A DNA stretch of 11,803 nucleotides from CAYOBW01 sp964402115 (GTDB taxonomy: Bacteria; Verrucomicrobiota; Kiritimatiellia; UBA8416; CAYOBW01), in assembly GCA_964402115.1 (NCBI GenBank), contig CAYOBW010000222.1, positions 1 through 11,803 of the forward strand, in the 5' to 3' direction. Below are positions 1 to 6,012 of this stretch, piece by piece. The number at the start of each line of letters is the position of its first letter. Positions within the stretch are counted from its first letter, which is position 1. The notes under the pieces are model-generated. The model was not told the DNA's origin. It saw only the letters and a list, made by a program, of their open reading frames with translations, and searched no databases. Both the position numbers and the translations under genes were made by a program.

Positions 1-1
1 C

Positions 2-103
2 GTCACCGCCCTCGACACGCCCACGCAGCGGATCCGCGAGAACCTGACCTACCGCTTCCGCGCCCTGCAGGACGCCGAGTCCGCCGCCTTCCGCCTCCTC
101 TGA
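2..103 (+). CDS. C-terminal fragment of an unidentified protein
   Basis: The reading frame is open from the window edge to a TGA at 101-103 and encodes 33 residues ending ...RALQDAESAAFRLL. The start lies outside the window. Third codon positions are almost all G or C, like the chromosomal genes at 6013-9606 and unlike the element genes. The charged, helix-prone composition (IRENLTYRFRALQDAE) suggests a soluble C-terminal helix. I do not recognise the family. It is probably the chromosomal gene left of the element, although the missing left attachment site means it could lie inside a larger element. Confidence 0.5.
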   Translation, partial: VTALDTPTQRIRENLTYRFRALQDAESAAFRLL

Positions 104-110
104 CCGCCGC

Positions 111-126
111 GCCGGCCGCCGCCGGC
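111..126 (+). terminator. GC-only hairpin after the stop codon, possible terminator
   Basis: A perfect 6-bp stem (GCCGGC / GCCGGC) with a CGCC tetraloop begins 7 bases after the stop of the partial gene. There is no T tract, so intrinsic termination is uncertain. The transporter gene is followed by a comparable hairpin at 9607-9623. Confidence 0.35.
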
Positions 127-219
127 CCGGCCCTCACAAACGCCGGTGTACCGGAATACCCGTTGTAATCCCTTGAACCTTAATCGCACGGTCGTAGCAA
201 GCCTTGGCCGCGCAATGGA

Positions 220-238
220 TAACACCGACTCTGTGTTA
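220..238. repeat. Inverted repeat TAACAC-N7-GTGTTA
   Basis: Perfect 6-bp arms lie at 220-225 and 233-238. They sit in the gene-free stretch 104-497, left of the replication gene, 24 bases from a second, stronger palindrome at 262-278. It could be a small hairpin or a protein-binding site. No gene in 104-497 has convincing coding character. Confidence 0.45.
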
Positions 239-261
239 CTGTGAGATCGGCGCACTCCATC

Positions 262-278
262 AGAATACGTCGTATTCT
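262..278. promoter_or_regulatory. 17-base palindrome, candidate operator
   Basis: AGAATACG and CGTATTCT form perfect 8-bp arms around a single central T. Dyads of this length and tight spacing are typical of dimeric HTH repressor operators, and the element encodes a Cro/CI-type protein at 3629-3838. No second copy was seen near that gene, so the binding partner is unknown. The site lies 220 bases beyond the stop of the primase-helicase gene. Confidence 0.45.
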
Positions 279-353
279 TGCTCTCCACGACTTGATCAAG
301 CGCCATTTCTATCCAGCGGGAGTGGGTTCGATGCGGGCGCGCTTGAGGGCTTA

Positions 354-487
354 TCGGACGGTTCGGACACTTCCCGGCTGCTTCTTCGCGTGAAGACGGT
401 CATTGTTGACATCCACATGTGCGTATAGGTGTGAGCGTGTGACAAGTAGTAGGCAAGGAGTCGCGTGGAACCGTCCGAGCCGTCCGA
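354..487. repeat. GTCCGA iteron-like repeats, candidate replication origin region
   Basis: Two 15-base blocks (354-368 and 473-487) are inverted relative to each other and match at 14 of 15 positions. Each block holds two GTCCGA hexamers spaced 9 bases apart: on the plus strand at 473-478 and 482-487, and as TCGGAC at 354-359 and 363-368. The block nearer the gene ends 10 bases from the stop codon of the primase-helicase gene. In P4-type replicons the primase-helicase recognises short repeats near its own gene, so an origin role is plausible. An operator or terminator-associated role is the alternative. The intervening 104 bases have no recognisable gene. Confidence 0.4.
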
Positions 488-497
488 CATAGTCCCA

Positions 498-3011
498 TCA
501 CAGAAGTCGCGAGACGGTTGCGAGGCACAGCCGGCTGAATCCCCGCTGGTTCTTGCCGTCCCGCTTGATGTCGTTACGTCGCGGCGCACGGTGGATCTCC
601 ATAACTACATCCCCGACTTGCTTCTCGAATTGCCGTGCCGTAACTGCCTCCCATCCTTGCTCGTCGCAGAAGTCGTTGTATGTCGTAAGTAATTCCGAGA
701 CAGTAACATCGGAGTGTGTAGCCTTCGCTACACACTCCGTCACGAAGTAACGCACACTGTCGGACTCGTTCAAGAGCGCGGTAACTCGTTTCCGCTGGGC
801 TTCTGAGATGACGAACCCGTCAGCCTGCAACTCAGCCAGAAGCTGCATTGCCCCCCGGATGCACCAGTTCAGGATTCCCGGTCCCTCGGCTTCCACCAGT
901 TTCTCGGAGAAGTACGGAATTGGCTTGGCTGTGGGCGGTTGCTCGTAGTCCAGAACCAACAGACGTCGTTGCCAAGCGCCCCCGTCTCCGTCCAGGCGCA
1001 CGTGAAGTCGGCTGTTCGATGTAATGATCATGTTGAAGTCGCCAATCACTTCGAAACGGTGCTTCACGTTCTTCTGCTCCGCGCTCAGACGGTCTCCGCC
1101 TGTCAGGCACTTGATCGTACTGGCGCCTCGGCAGTTCAGGAAATCGCCGGGTACATCCTTGCCGGTTAGCAGGGTCTTGCCGACAAAGCCGGCAATCTCA
1201 AAGCGGTCATCCAAATGCTGAACACGTAACTGTCCCACGTTGTGGGTGCCGATTATGCGTTCGATGACGTCCACGGCCGTGGACTTTCCGCCGCCGGGAG
1301 TGCCCCGCACCAGTAGCAGCCGGTGCGTGGGATTGCACCCCAGCAGGCATTGTCCTGCATACCGTTGCAGCAGAGAGACATCGTCTGTGCTCATGGCCGG
1401 TCGGATCAGTTCATTCAGGAAGCGTGGGCAGGTTGCCTCCGCGTCGTAGCAGACCACGGAGCGGTTGCGTGAGTAGTACTCCGGGCTGAATTCCGCGAGT
1501 CTGGGTGTGTCGCCGTCGAGGTGCAGGACGCCGTTCCCGACATGGACCACAAATCGCTCGTGTCTGAACGCATCCGGCTTCTCTGTCATTCCCCGGAGCA
1601 GTCGTACGATCTGTCCAAGCAGATTCCCGGACCGCTTGCGGAGCAGTGATTCTGCGCCAAGCGCGATGAGCGGAGGGATGAGGCTTTCGCCCACTTCCAC
1701 GATGACCCGTTCCTCGGTCTTCTGGCGCCACAGGCCCGTGGGCGGGTCGTAGGCATAGAACATCCCCAGTTCCGGTTCATACAGGATGAGGTTGTCGCGC
1801 TTGAAGAGCGCGGCGAAGAACATCTGGTTCAGATCTATCGGGTAACCTTCAGAGTTCAGGTGTATCGGGTCGCCGTGACGAAGGACTAGATCGCGATCCT
1901 CCGGGGCTGCCTCTGCGGTGGGTTGTGGATCCCGTCGCCCCTTCCGGCTTGCGGATGGTTCGAACTTCTCTCTGAGGTCCTTCCAGTGGTGCTGCCCGCA
2001 ACTATCGTGCAGGCACCGGAACCCCAAAGCACCATTGGCGCGGAGCACGACAACGGCAGAGCCGTTCGCGTGTTCAGCATTGAACGGGCAGACATCCAAC
2101 ACCCATTTCCATCCACCATCATACGGCAGCGCTGGCCCCGGTCTGCATCCGCCCAAGTGCATGTCGATGAAGCCCTGCATGCGATCTTGATCCCATGGCG
2201 CACGGCTTCCCCAGGCGATTCGGTGGCGTGGACTCGCGGGCACCTCTTCCTTGTCCGCGGCCGGGCCGGCCAGCGTCTCCAGAAGCGCCACGGGGACCGG
2301 ATCAATCATATCCGGCACAACCTCCACCTTGGACATCCGATGGAGCCGGCCGAGGTCCGGGCAGTGGTCGCCCTTCTCGGTGCGCGTGCCGTACAGTTTG
2401 ACGATTCGGGACGGATTGAACACAGTCCGGTCCACAGAGACGGCAGCATCGCTGAAGCGCAAGGCGAGTGCGTCCAGACAGCGCTTCACAAGATCGGACT
2501 CCACTGGGAGATCCAGTCGGTAGAGCAAGTGATACCCGTTCCCAGAGTCGCCCAGCACAGGGTCCGGCCATCCGACGGACCGCAAAGCATCGCGGATCGC
2601 AATAGCGCGGCTCTTTGCGCAGGCCTTTTCTGCATCGGTAGAAGAGACGCCGGCGGGTCGCACGGGATCGCAGTCCACCAGCAGCCAGCGGCGCCGAAGG
2701 ATGTTGCTGTCCGCTGTTGTTTCGCCCCTCCGCGCGACCACCAGCCTATTCTGGCTCCGGGCAAGCAGCGTCGGATCGATGGGGTTCAGGGTCACATAGA
2801 AACCCTTGGCGCCCACGAGTCGCAGCCCCGCCAGCGCGCCCGGAACATGGGCGGCACTCTCGAAGTAACCGCAGATTGTGCAGGGATGTTGAGAGCCCTG
2901 CCGGCGTGCCTCCAAGATCCGAACCTCGAACGTCTGTCCAGGCTCGACCAGAATCCCCAACGCGCGTTGAATCTCGGCTGTATCCACCGCCGAAACGGAT
3001 GACTCGTTCAT
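498..3011 (-). CDS. Primase-polymerase fused to SF3 (P4/D5-type) helicase, element replication protein
   Basis: This 837-residue protein probably primes and unwinds the element's own DNA. An N-terminal Cys pair (CTIC, 44-47) precedes an archaeo-eukaryotic-primase-like domain. That domain has the metal-binding VDCDP (D113, D115), GNGYH (157-161), D194-R195 and RIVKLYGT (202-209). A second Cys/His cluster (C308, C333, H336, C338, H341) resembles a zinc-binding linker. The C-terminal half is an SF3 helicase, with Walker A GTPGGGKST (570-578), acidic D619 in the Walker B region, motif C MIITSN (661-666) and an arginine pair R682-R683. A winged-helix-like tail follows. Start 3011 was chosen for the GAGGG ribosome site 8 bases upstream. 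The frame remains open to an ATG at 3293, giving a possible 94-residue extension without family resemblance. It is the last gene of the leftward series. Confidence 0.88.
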   Translation of the reverse strand: MNESSVSAVDTAEIQRALGILVEPGQTFEVRILEARRQGSQHPCTICGYFESAAHVPGALAGLRLVGAKGFYVTLNPIDPTLLARSQNRLVVARRGETTADSNILRRRWLLVDCDPVRPAGVSSTDAEKACAKSRAIAIRDALRSVGWPDPVLGDSGNGYHLLYRLDLPVESDLVKRCLDALALRFSDAAVSVDRTVFNPSRIVKLYGTRTEKGDHCPDLGRLHRMSKVEVVPDMIDPVPVALLETLAGPAADKEEVPASPRHRIAWGSRAPWDQDRMQGFIDMHLGGCRPGPALPYDGGWKWVLDVCPFNAEHANGSAVVVLRANGALGFRCLHDSCGQHHWKDLREKFEPSASRKGRRDPQPTAEAAPEDRDLVLRHGDPIHLNSEGYPIDLNQMFFAALFKRDNLILYEPELGMFYAYDPPTGLWRQKTEERVIVEVGESLIPPLIALGAESLLRKRSGNLLGQIVRLLRGMTEKPDAFRHERFVVHVGNGVLHLDGDTPRLAEFSPEYYSRNRSVVCYDAEATCPRFLNELIRPAMSTDDVSLLQRYAGQCLLGCNPTHRLLLVRGTPGGGKSTAVDVIERIIGTHNVGQLRVQHLDDRFEIAGFVGKTLLTGKDVPGDFLNCRGASTIKCLTGGDRLSAEQKNVKHRFEVIGDFNMIITSNSRLHVRLDGDGGAWQRRLLVLDYEQPPTAKPIPYFSEKLVEAEGPGILNWCIRGAMQLLAELQADGFVISEAQRKRVTALLNESDSVRYFVTECVAKATHSDVTVSELLTTYNDFCDEQGWEAVTARQFEKQVGDVVMEIHRAPRRNDIKRDGKNQRGFSRLCLATVSRLL

Positions 3012-3021
3012 ATGACGGCCC

Positions 3022-3306
3022 TCAATCCCTGTTTCCACCGTGCTGGCAGGCATGCCAGATGTCGCACGTCCTGTCTTGACACCGGTAGTCAAAGGCAGAC
3101 AGGCAGCCCAGTTTGGTGACCTGCGGTACACCCCGTCCTGCACCCGCCGGCCTGTGCACTCGGCTGCCAGTTGGCGCCTCTGTGCGCGAGGGGCCGACCA
3201 CAATGCCAGTGGTCGCCACGCCGGGCAGGCGTAGGGGATTCCCGTTACCTCCGGCATGGCGCAATGCAGGCGTCGCCCGTCGCGGATTGTCATTCGGCTT
3301 CATCAT
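3022..3306 (-). CDS. Possible small Cys-rich protein
   Basis: This 94-residue frame starts at an ATGATG preceded at short distance by GAGGGGG. It overlaps the end of the AlpA-like gene by 17 bases, and its TGA falls inside the ribosome-binding region of the primase-helicase gene, the packing expected of coupled phage genes. The middle is rich in Gly, Pro and Arg with no clear fold. The last 28 residues carry four cysteines and two histidines (CLSAFDYRCQDRTC, then DIWHACQH), suggesting a zinc-binding tail. The same DNA is also open in the primase frame, so only one reading is likely to be used. I do not recognise the family. Confidence 0.42.
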   Translation of the reverse strand: MMKPNDNPRRATPALRHAGGNGNPLRLPGVATTGIVVGPSRTEAPTGSRVHRPAGAGRGVPQVTKLGCLSAFDYRCQDRTCDIWHACQHGGNRD

Positions 3307-3625
3307 GCGGAACCCCCTCAGTCAGAAGAGTCACAACGTCAGCCTCCAGAAACCCGCCTGCCCGCGTGCGGCCAGGCAACTTCCGTTTCGGTAACGCGCC
3401 CGCCTTGGCGAGCCGGTCCACCGTTCGCAGCGAGACGCTCAACCGTTCAGCTACTTCTCCACGGCGCATCAATCTCAGCCCCGTGCGGGCGGGTGGATTC
3501 CCTGTCGTCGGTTCCGCTGTGCGCCCCTGTCTCAGCAGCGACAGTAGCCGATTGCGCTCCGGCGGATCGACAGACGGGTCTGCCGTCAAAATGGAGCGTA
3601 CGGCGGAAAAAGTTGTAGCAAGCAT
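3290..3625 (-). CDS. AlpA/excisionase-like helix-turn-helix protein
   Basis: This 111-residue protein is mostly disordered-looking up to about residue 50. A MerR/AlpA-type winged HTH follows (RRGEVAERLSVSLRTVDRLA, about 54-73), with a basic wing (LPKRKLPGRTRAGGFLEAD). Such proteins act as excisionases or as activators of integrase expression in P4-like and other integrated elements, often encoded just upstream of the primase as here. A GGGAGGG ribosome site sits 7 bases before the ATG. Only 3 bases separate it from the upstream repressor gene, so the two are surely co-transcribed. Whether it excises, regulates, or does both cannot be told from sequence. Confidence 0.72.
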   Translation of the reverse strand: MLATTFSAVRSILTADPSVDPPERNRLLSLLRQGRTAEPTTGNPPARTGLRLMRRGEVAERLSVSLRTVDRLAKAGALPKRKLPGRTRAGGFLEADVVTLLTEGVPHDEAE

Positions 3626-3628
3626 GAT

Positions 3629-3838
3629 TCAGCCCTCCCTCAGCATATCGAGACTCGGGAATAGCCTTGCTGGCGACACAGCGAGTGCGCGCGCCAACTT
3701 CCGCGCGGTCCGCTGCGTTGTCGTCGCTCCGCGCTCGATGAGACACAGGTGCGCCGGGTGCATTCTGCACCTCTGCGCCAGACGATTCTGTGACAGCCCT
3801 GCCTGTTGTCGGTACTCTCTGAGTCGGTTCTCGGCCAT
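3629..3838 (-). CDS. Cro/CI (Xre)-family transcriptional regulator
   Basis: The 69 residues are essentially one lambda-repressor-type HTH: MAENRLREYRQQAGLSQNRL, then AQRCRMHPAHLCLIERGATT as the recognition helix region, then TARKLARALAVSPARLFPSL. Start 3838 is fixed by an AGGAGG ribosome site about 10 bases upstream; a longer frame to 3889 lacks this support. With no oligomerisation domain it resembles small phage or conjugative-element control proteins. It heads the regulator-replication block and probably sets its expression, acting within 3839-3985 or on its own promoter. Confidence 0.85.
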   Translation of the reverse strand: MAENRLREYRQQAGLSQNRLAQRCRMHPAHLCLIERGATTTQRTARKLARALAVSPARLFPSLDMLREG

Positions 3839-3985
3839 ATCCGCCCCCCTCCTATCGTTGCCTTTGCAAATAGGTGGGGTAATCAACAATCTGCATGGAA
3901 GGCGACGGGAAGGCCGTGAACATTGGCTGGAGCGCGGGTGTGACGAAGGGACAACGCGAAGTGTAGTGCCCCATTCAGCAAGGCA
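3839..3985 (-). promoter_or_regulatory. Control region upstream of the repressor gene
   Basis: This is the only gap of more than a few bases in the leftward gene series. It contains the strong AGGAGGGGGG ribosome site of the repressor gene (around 3848-3857), the palindrome TTTGCAAA (3863-3870), and the most A/T-rich patch of the element's left half (about 3863-3895). A promoter for the repressor, AlpA-like and primase genes is expected here, but no convincing -35/-10 pair was identified. Confidence 0.4.
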
Positions 3986-4279
3986 TCAGACGAAGCGGCC
4001 GATTGCCTTTTGCCGGTTCCGTGCACGGTTGCAGCGCGCCGCTGCACGTTGCCATTCTCGACGGCTCTTGTAAGTGTCTGGGTAGGATTCGACTTGAGCC
4101 TTGCATACCGCCATGGCGGCTGAGAGGAAACCCTTCCAGTGGGCCAGAGCTCCGGCGACGGTTCGGCAGTCGTTGTGACGGCCCAAGGTGACAAGGTTCA
4201 CCCGGCGCGGTCCCCGCGGTGTGCGCACCGACCGACACAGACGAAAACGCCCGTGCTCATTCACGACGTAAGTCTTCAT
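3986..4279 (-). CDS. Small basic protein coupled to the integrase
   Basis: This 97-residue, strongly basic protein begins at an ATG overlapping the integrase stop codon (TGATG), with no separate ribosome site, so it is probably made by re-initiation. The N-terminal half (MKTYVVNEHGRFRLCRSV, then RTPRGPRRVNLVTLGR) has a beta-strand pattern loosely like the N-terminus of IS1634-type transposases. The second half is helical and rich in Arg and Lys. The charge and position suggest a DNA-binding accessory factor for recombination, but this is inference. I cannot assign a family. Confidence 0.6.
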   Translation of the reverse strand: MKTYVVNEHGRFRLCRSVRTPRGPRRVNLVTLGRHNDCRTVAGALAHWKGFLSAAMAVCKAQVESYPDTYKSRREWQRAAARCNRARNRQKAIGRFV

Positions 4280-5610
4280 CAGTTCGTAAGCGCGACCAGT
4301 TCCTCTTTCACGGTCTTCCATGACTTCGCATTCAACCGATCAGCAATAGCGCGGATCGCCTCGGCGGTCACCGTCCTCGATGCGGGCAGGGAAGGGGGAG
4401 ACGCTGGCCCAAGGACAGAGGGTAGGGCGGCTACCGCGGCGGTCGCTGCGGCTTCTCCGGTGTGGGTGTAGTGGCGTGTCATTGCGGGATTGCTGTGACC
4501 GACCATGGCCTCGACAACCGCGAGTGGTGCGTTGGCCTCTCGGCATAGCGAAACGAACGTATGGCGCAGACTGTGGAAGCCCACCTCAACGATTGCACGC
4601 TTGCCGGTGTGGACGCGGCGCACTATGCCTTCCGAGTTCGCTTCCGTCGTGAAGCCCGTGCCTGGCCGTTGCGTTCGGACGCCGCAAGCCTCGAAGTGGT
4701 CTTGGATGCGCTTGCACACGGCGGAGGCATCGCGCAGATACATTTCGGCTGTTTCCGGCAGGACGTACAGGCTGCGGCGGTCTGCTGCGGTTTCAGACAG
4801 CATGGTACGTAGTGTAGCGTGCAGAGGCACGTTTACCGTTTTGGGGTTGCGGCGGGCGGTCTTGTTGGGGACGCGTCGCAGCATGCTCCGTTCAACATCA
4901 ACCTCACCCCATCGTAGCGTTGCACAATCGCCCAGACGGAGGCCGGTGTAGATGCCCAAGGCGAACAACAGTCGGGTTTCGCCAGTCGATGCGCCCACAA
5001 CTCTTCGCAGTTCCTCGACGGTCAACTCCCTTCGTCCGGCCGCGGCTACGCGTCTCCTGCCCACATCCACCCAGGGGTTTCGATCGGTCTTGACCTTCTT
5101 CCGCAGTACGCGCCAGACAAGGCGAAGCAACCCCACATGGGCATTGAATGTGGCGGCGGCCATGCCGGTGCCGGCGAGGTCGCGTGCGTAGGCTTCCGCG
5201 ATTTCCTCCGAGACATCGCGCATGGCTGTAACCTCGGGGTGTGTCTTGTCGATCCAAACCACGAACCGGCAAACCTTGCCCGCGTGTTTCTTCAGCGTGC
5301 TCGGAGCCGTGTCGGGGCGGTTCGGCGTCTCGAGATAGGCGGACCAAGCGTTGCCGATAGTGAGTGGAGGGTTGCGCTGTTCATCCAGTACCACAAGCTC
5401 GGCCTTGGCGCCCTCGATTCGAGCCCTGACGGTTTCAAGGGTTCGCACTTCGCTCTCGATCAGGAATGGCTGCATGATCCGGTCGAGGGCGGTTTGTGCC
5501 TCCCGTCGGTCACCTGTGGCCGTGCTTTTGCGGAACTTTCTCGCCCCGATAGTCCAACACGCGTAAAATGTCTTGCCGCGCTTGATGAGGTAACCGGTCC
5601 GTGTCTTCAT
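4279..5610 (-). CDS. int: Tyrosine-family integrase (site-specific recombinase)
   Basis: This 443-residue integrase catalyses integration and excision of the element. An N-terminal arm-binding segment (MKTRTGYLIKRGKTFYACW) is followed by a helical stretch (about 30-80), a SAM-like core-binding domain (about 85-170) and the catalytic domain (about 195-385). The catalytic residues are R225 in YTGLRLGD, a likely K250, H346 and R349 in HSLRH, H372 in GHSNP and nucleophile Y381 in RHYTH. A tail of about 60 residues extends past the catalytic tyrosine. ATG 5610 is preferred. The frame is open to 5898, but that extension is translated from the antisense of the tRNA fragment (SGTRTRDPYIKR) and is an artefact. 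The gene starts 117 bases from the attachment core at 5727-5749, the usual place for an element integrase. Confidence 0.93.
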   Translation of the reverse strand: MKTRTGYLIKRGKTFYACWTIGARKFRKSTATGDRREAQTALDRIMQPFLIESEVRTLETVRARIEGAKAELVVLDEQRNPPLTIGNAWSAYLETPNRPDTAPSTLKKHAGKVCRFVVWIDKTHPEVTAMRDVSEEIAEAYARDLAGTGMAAATFNAHVGLLRLVWRVLRKKVKTDRNPWVDVGRRRVAAAGRRELTVEELRRVVGASTGETRLLFALGIYTGLRLGDCATLRWGEVDVERSMLRRVPNKTARRNPKTVNVPLHATLRTMLSETAADRRSLYVLPETAEMYLRDASAVCKRIQDHFEACGVRTQRPGTGFTTEANSEGIVRRVHTGKRAIVEVGFHSLRHTFVSLCREANAPLAVVEAMVGHSNPAMTRHYTHTGEAAATAAVAALPSVLGPASPPSLPASRTVTAEAIRAIADRLNAKSWKTVKEELVALTN

Positions 5611-5691
5611 GGTGTGCCTGTCGGTCTCTTGCAGTCCTTTGCTGTCTGCACTCTCCCAAAACAGGGGTGCGGTGTCAATGCCAAAAAGGTA

Positions 5692-5702
5692 CCATAGTAT
5701 GG
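5692..5702. promoter_or_regulatory. Palindrome CCATAGTATGG upstream of the integrase
   Basis: Perfect 5-bp arms flank one central base, 82 bases before the integrase start and inside a larger TGCCA...TGGCA dyad (about 5680-5704). It lies between the integrase gene and the attachment core, where arm-type integrase, excisionase or repressor sites usually sit. Function is inferred from position only. Confidence 0.35.
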
Positions 5703-5726
5703 CAAATGCTAACAAACAGGCTATGT

Positions 5727-5749
5727 CCCGTACTCTTTTAATGTACGGG
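5727..5749. other. Integrase attachment core site (right junction)
   Basis: CCCGTAC (5727-5733) and GTACGGG (5743-5749) form perfect 7-bp inverted arms around a 9-base spacer, TCTTTTAAT. The spacer covers the anticodon loop of the tRNA fragment, the classic crossover position for tRNA-targeting tyrosine recombinases. The right arm belongs to the tRNA anticodon stem. The left arm is element-side DNA, because no tRNA 5' half lies upstream. In the folded tRNA, T5734 and T5742 cannot pair, which fits a junction that is not an intact gene. Confidence 0.65.
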
Positions 5750-5779
5750 TCCCGGGTTCGAGTCCCGGACGGCCTACCA
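5735..5779 (+). tRNA. 3' portion of tRNA-Lys(UUU), displaced by integration
   Basis: From the anticodon loop onward the sequence fits a tRNA. The loop is CTTTTAA (5735-5741) with anticodon TTT at 5737-5739. The 3' anticodon stem is followed by variable loop GGGTC (5747-5751), T stem CCGGG/CCCGG around TTCGAGT (5752-5768), 3' acceptor strand ACGGCCT (5769-5775), A73 and encoded CCA (5777-5779). The matching 5' acceptor strand AGGCCGT and a D arm are absent upstream, so this is a partial copy and not a working gene. It marks the element's right end. The intact tRNA-Lys should be at the other end but is not in the window. Confidence 0.75.
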
Positions 5780-5818
5780 GTCGCAACTCCTTCAATGGCA
5801 GCCGTGGCCTGCTTTCGC

Positions 5819-5842
5819 CGTCCGCTCGCATGTTCGCGGACG
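5819..5842 (+). terminator. Possible terminator downstream of the tRNA fragment
   Basis: CGTCCGC (5819-5825) and GCGGACG (5836-5842) form a perfect 7-bp stem with a 10-base loop, followed by the weakly T-rich TACTTTGT. It stands 40 bases after the tRNA fragment and may be the original terminator of the tRNA-Lys gene, now separated from its promoter. The rest of 5780-5914 shows nothing recognisable. Confidence 0.4.
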
Positions 5843-5914
5843 TACTTTGTCCGTCCGTGAACGCGGCGCAACGGGCGTTCGGGCACTATGGCGGTCACGG
5901 GGCAGTGGATAGGA

Positions 5915-5997
5915 TTCAGCGTTCAGTCGGGAACTGCGACCGGCGCGGTCGGATGGGTGAAGCGAGAACCTGAACGCTGAAAGCTGATCACTGAACA
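5915..5997. repeat. Heptamer-phased repeats, forming an inverted repeat
   Basis: Four 7-base units run without gaps at 5970-5997 (CTGAACG, CTGAAAG, CTGATCA, CTGAACA). Two units of the opposite orientation lie at 5915-5928 (TTCAGCG, TTCAGTC). Together they give a perfect 12-bp inverted repeat (5915-5926 with 5970-5981) around 43 bases. The array ends 2 bases before the GGGGAGG ribosome site of the gene at 6013. Related heptamers precede the transporter gene at 8183-8217. Confidence 0.7.
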
Positions 5998-6012
5998 AGG
6001 GGAGGCGCGCAC

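Larger units (their letters stand above)
498..5779 (-). mobile_element. Integrated P4-like satellite or integrative-plasmid-type element (visible part)
   Basis: One leftward block holds integrase, coupled basic protein, Cro/CI repressor, AlpA-like HTH, a possible Cys-rich protein and a primase-helicase, abutting a tRNA fragment with a core attachment site. Base composition is visibly less G/C-rich than the flanking genes. No capsid, terminase, relaxase, toxin or defence gene is seen inside. The right end is fixed by the tRNA fragment. The left end is unresolved: the iteron-like region 354-487 probably belongs to the element, and the boundary may lie between 104 and 354 or beyond the window. 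Confidence 0.75.

Noticed and set aside
406..429. TTGACA followed by TATAGG as a promoter
   Set aside because: The spacer is only 12 bases, too short for a sigma-70 type promoter, and no gene follows on the plus strand.
204..589. Small open frames 204-428 (+) and 296-589 (-) in the left gene-free stretch
   Set aside because: They have no ribosome sites and no protein-like pattern, and the second overlaps the end of the primase gene and the GTCCGA repeats.
1923..3002. 359-residue plus-strand frame opposite the primase gene
   Set aside because: It has no recognisable domain and is fully antisense to conserved AEP motifs.
5611..5898. N-terminal extension of the integrase frame
   Set aside because: It is translated through the tRNA fragment on the opposite strand (SGTRTRDPYIKR), a well-known annotation artefact, and crosses the attachment core.
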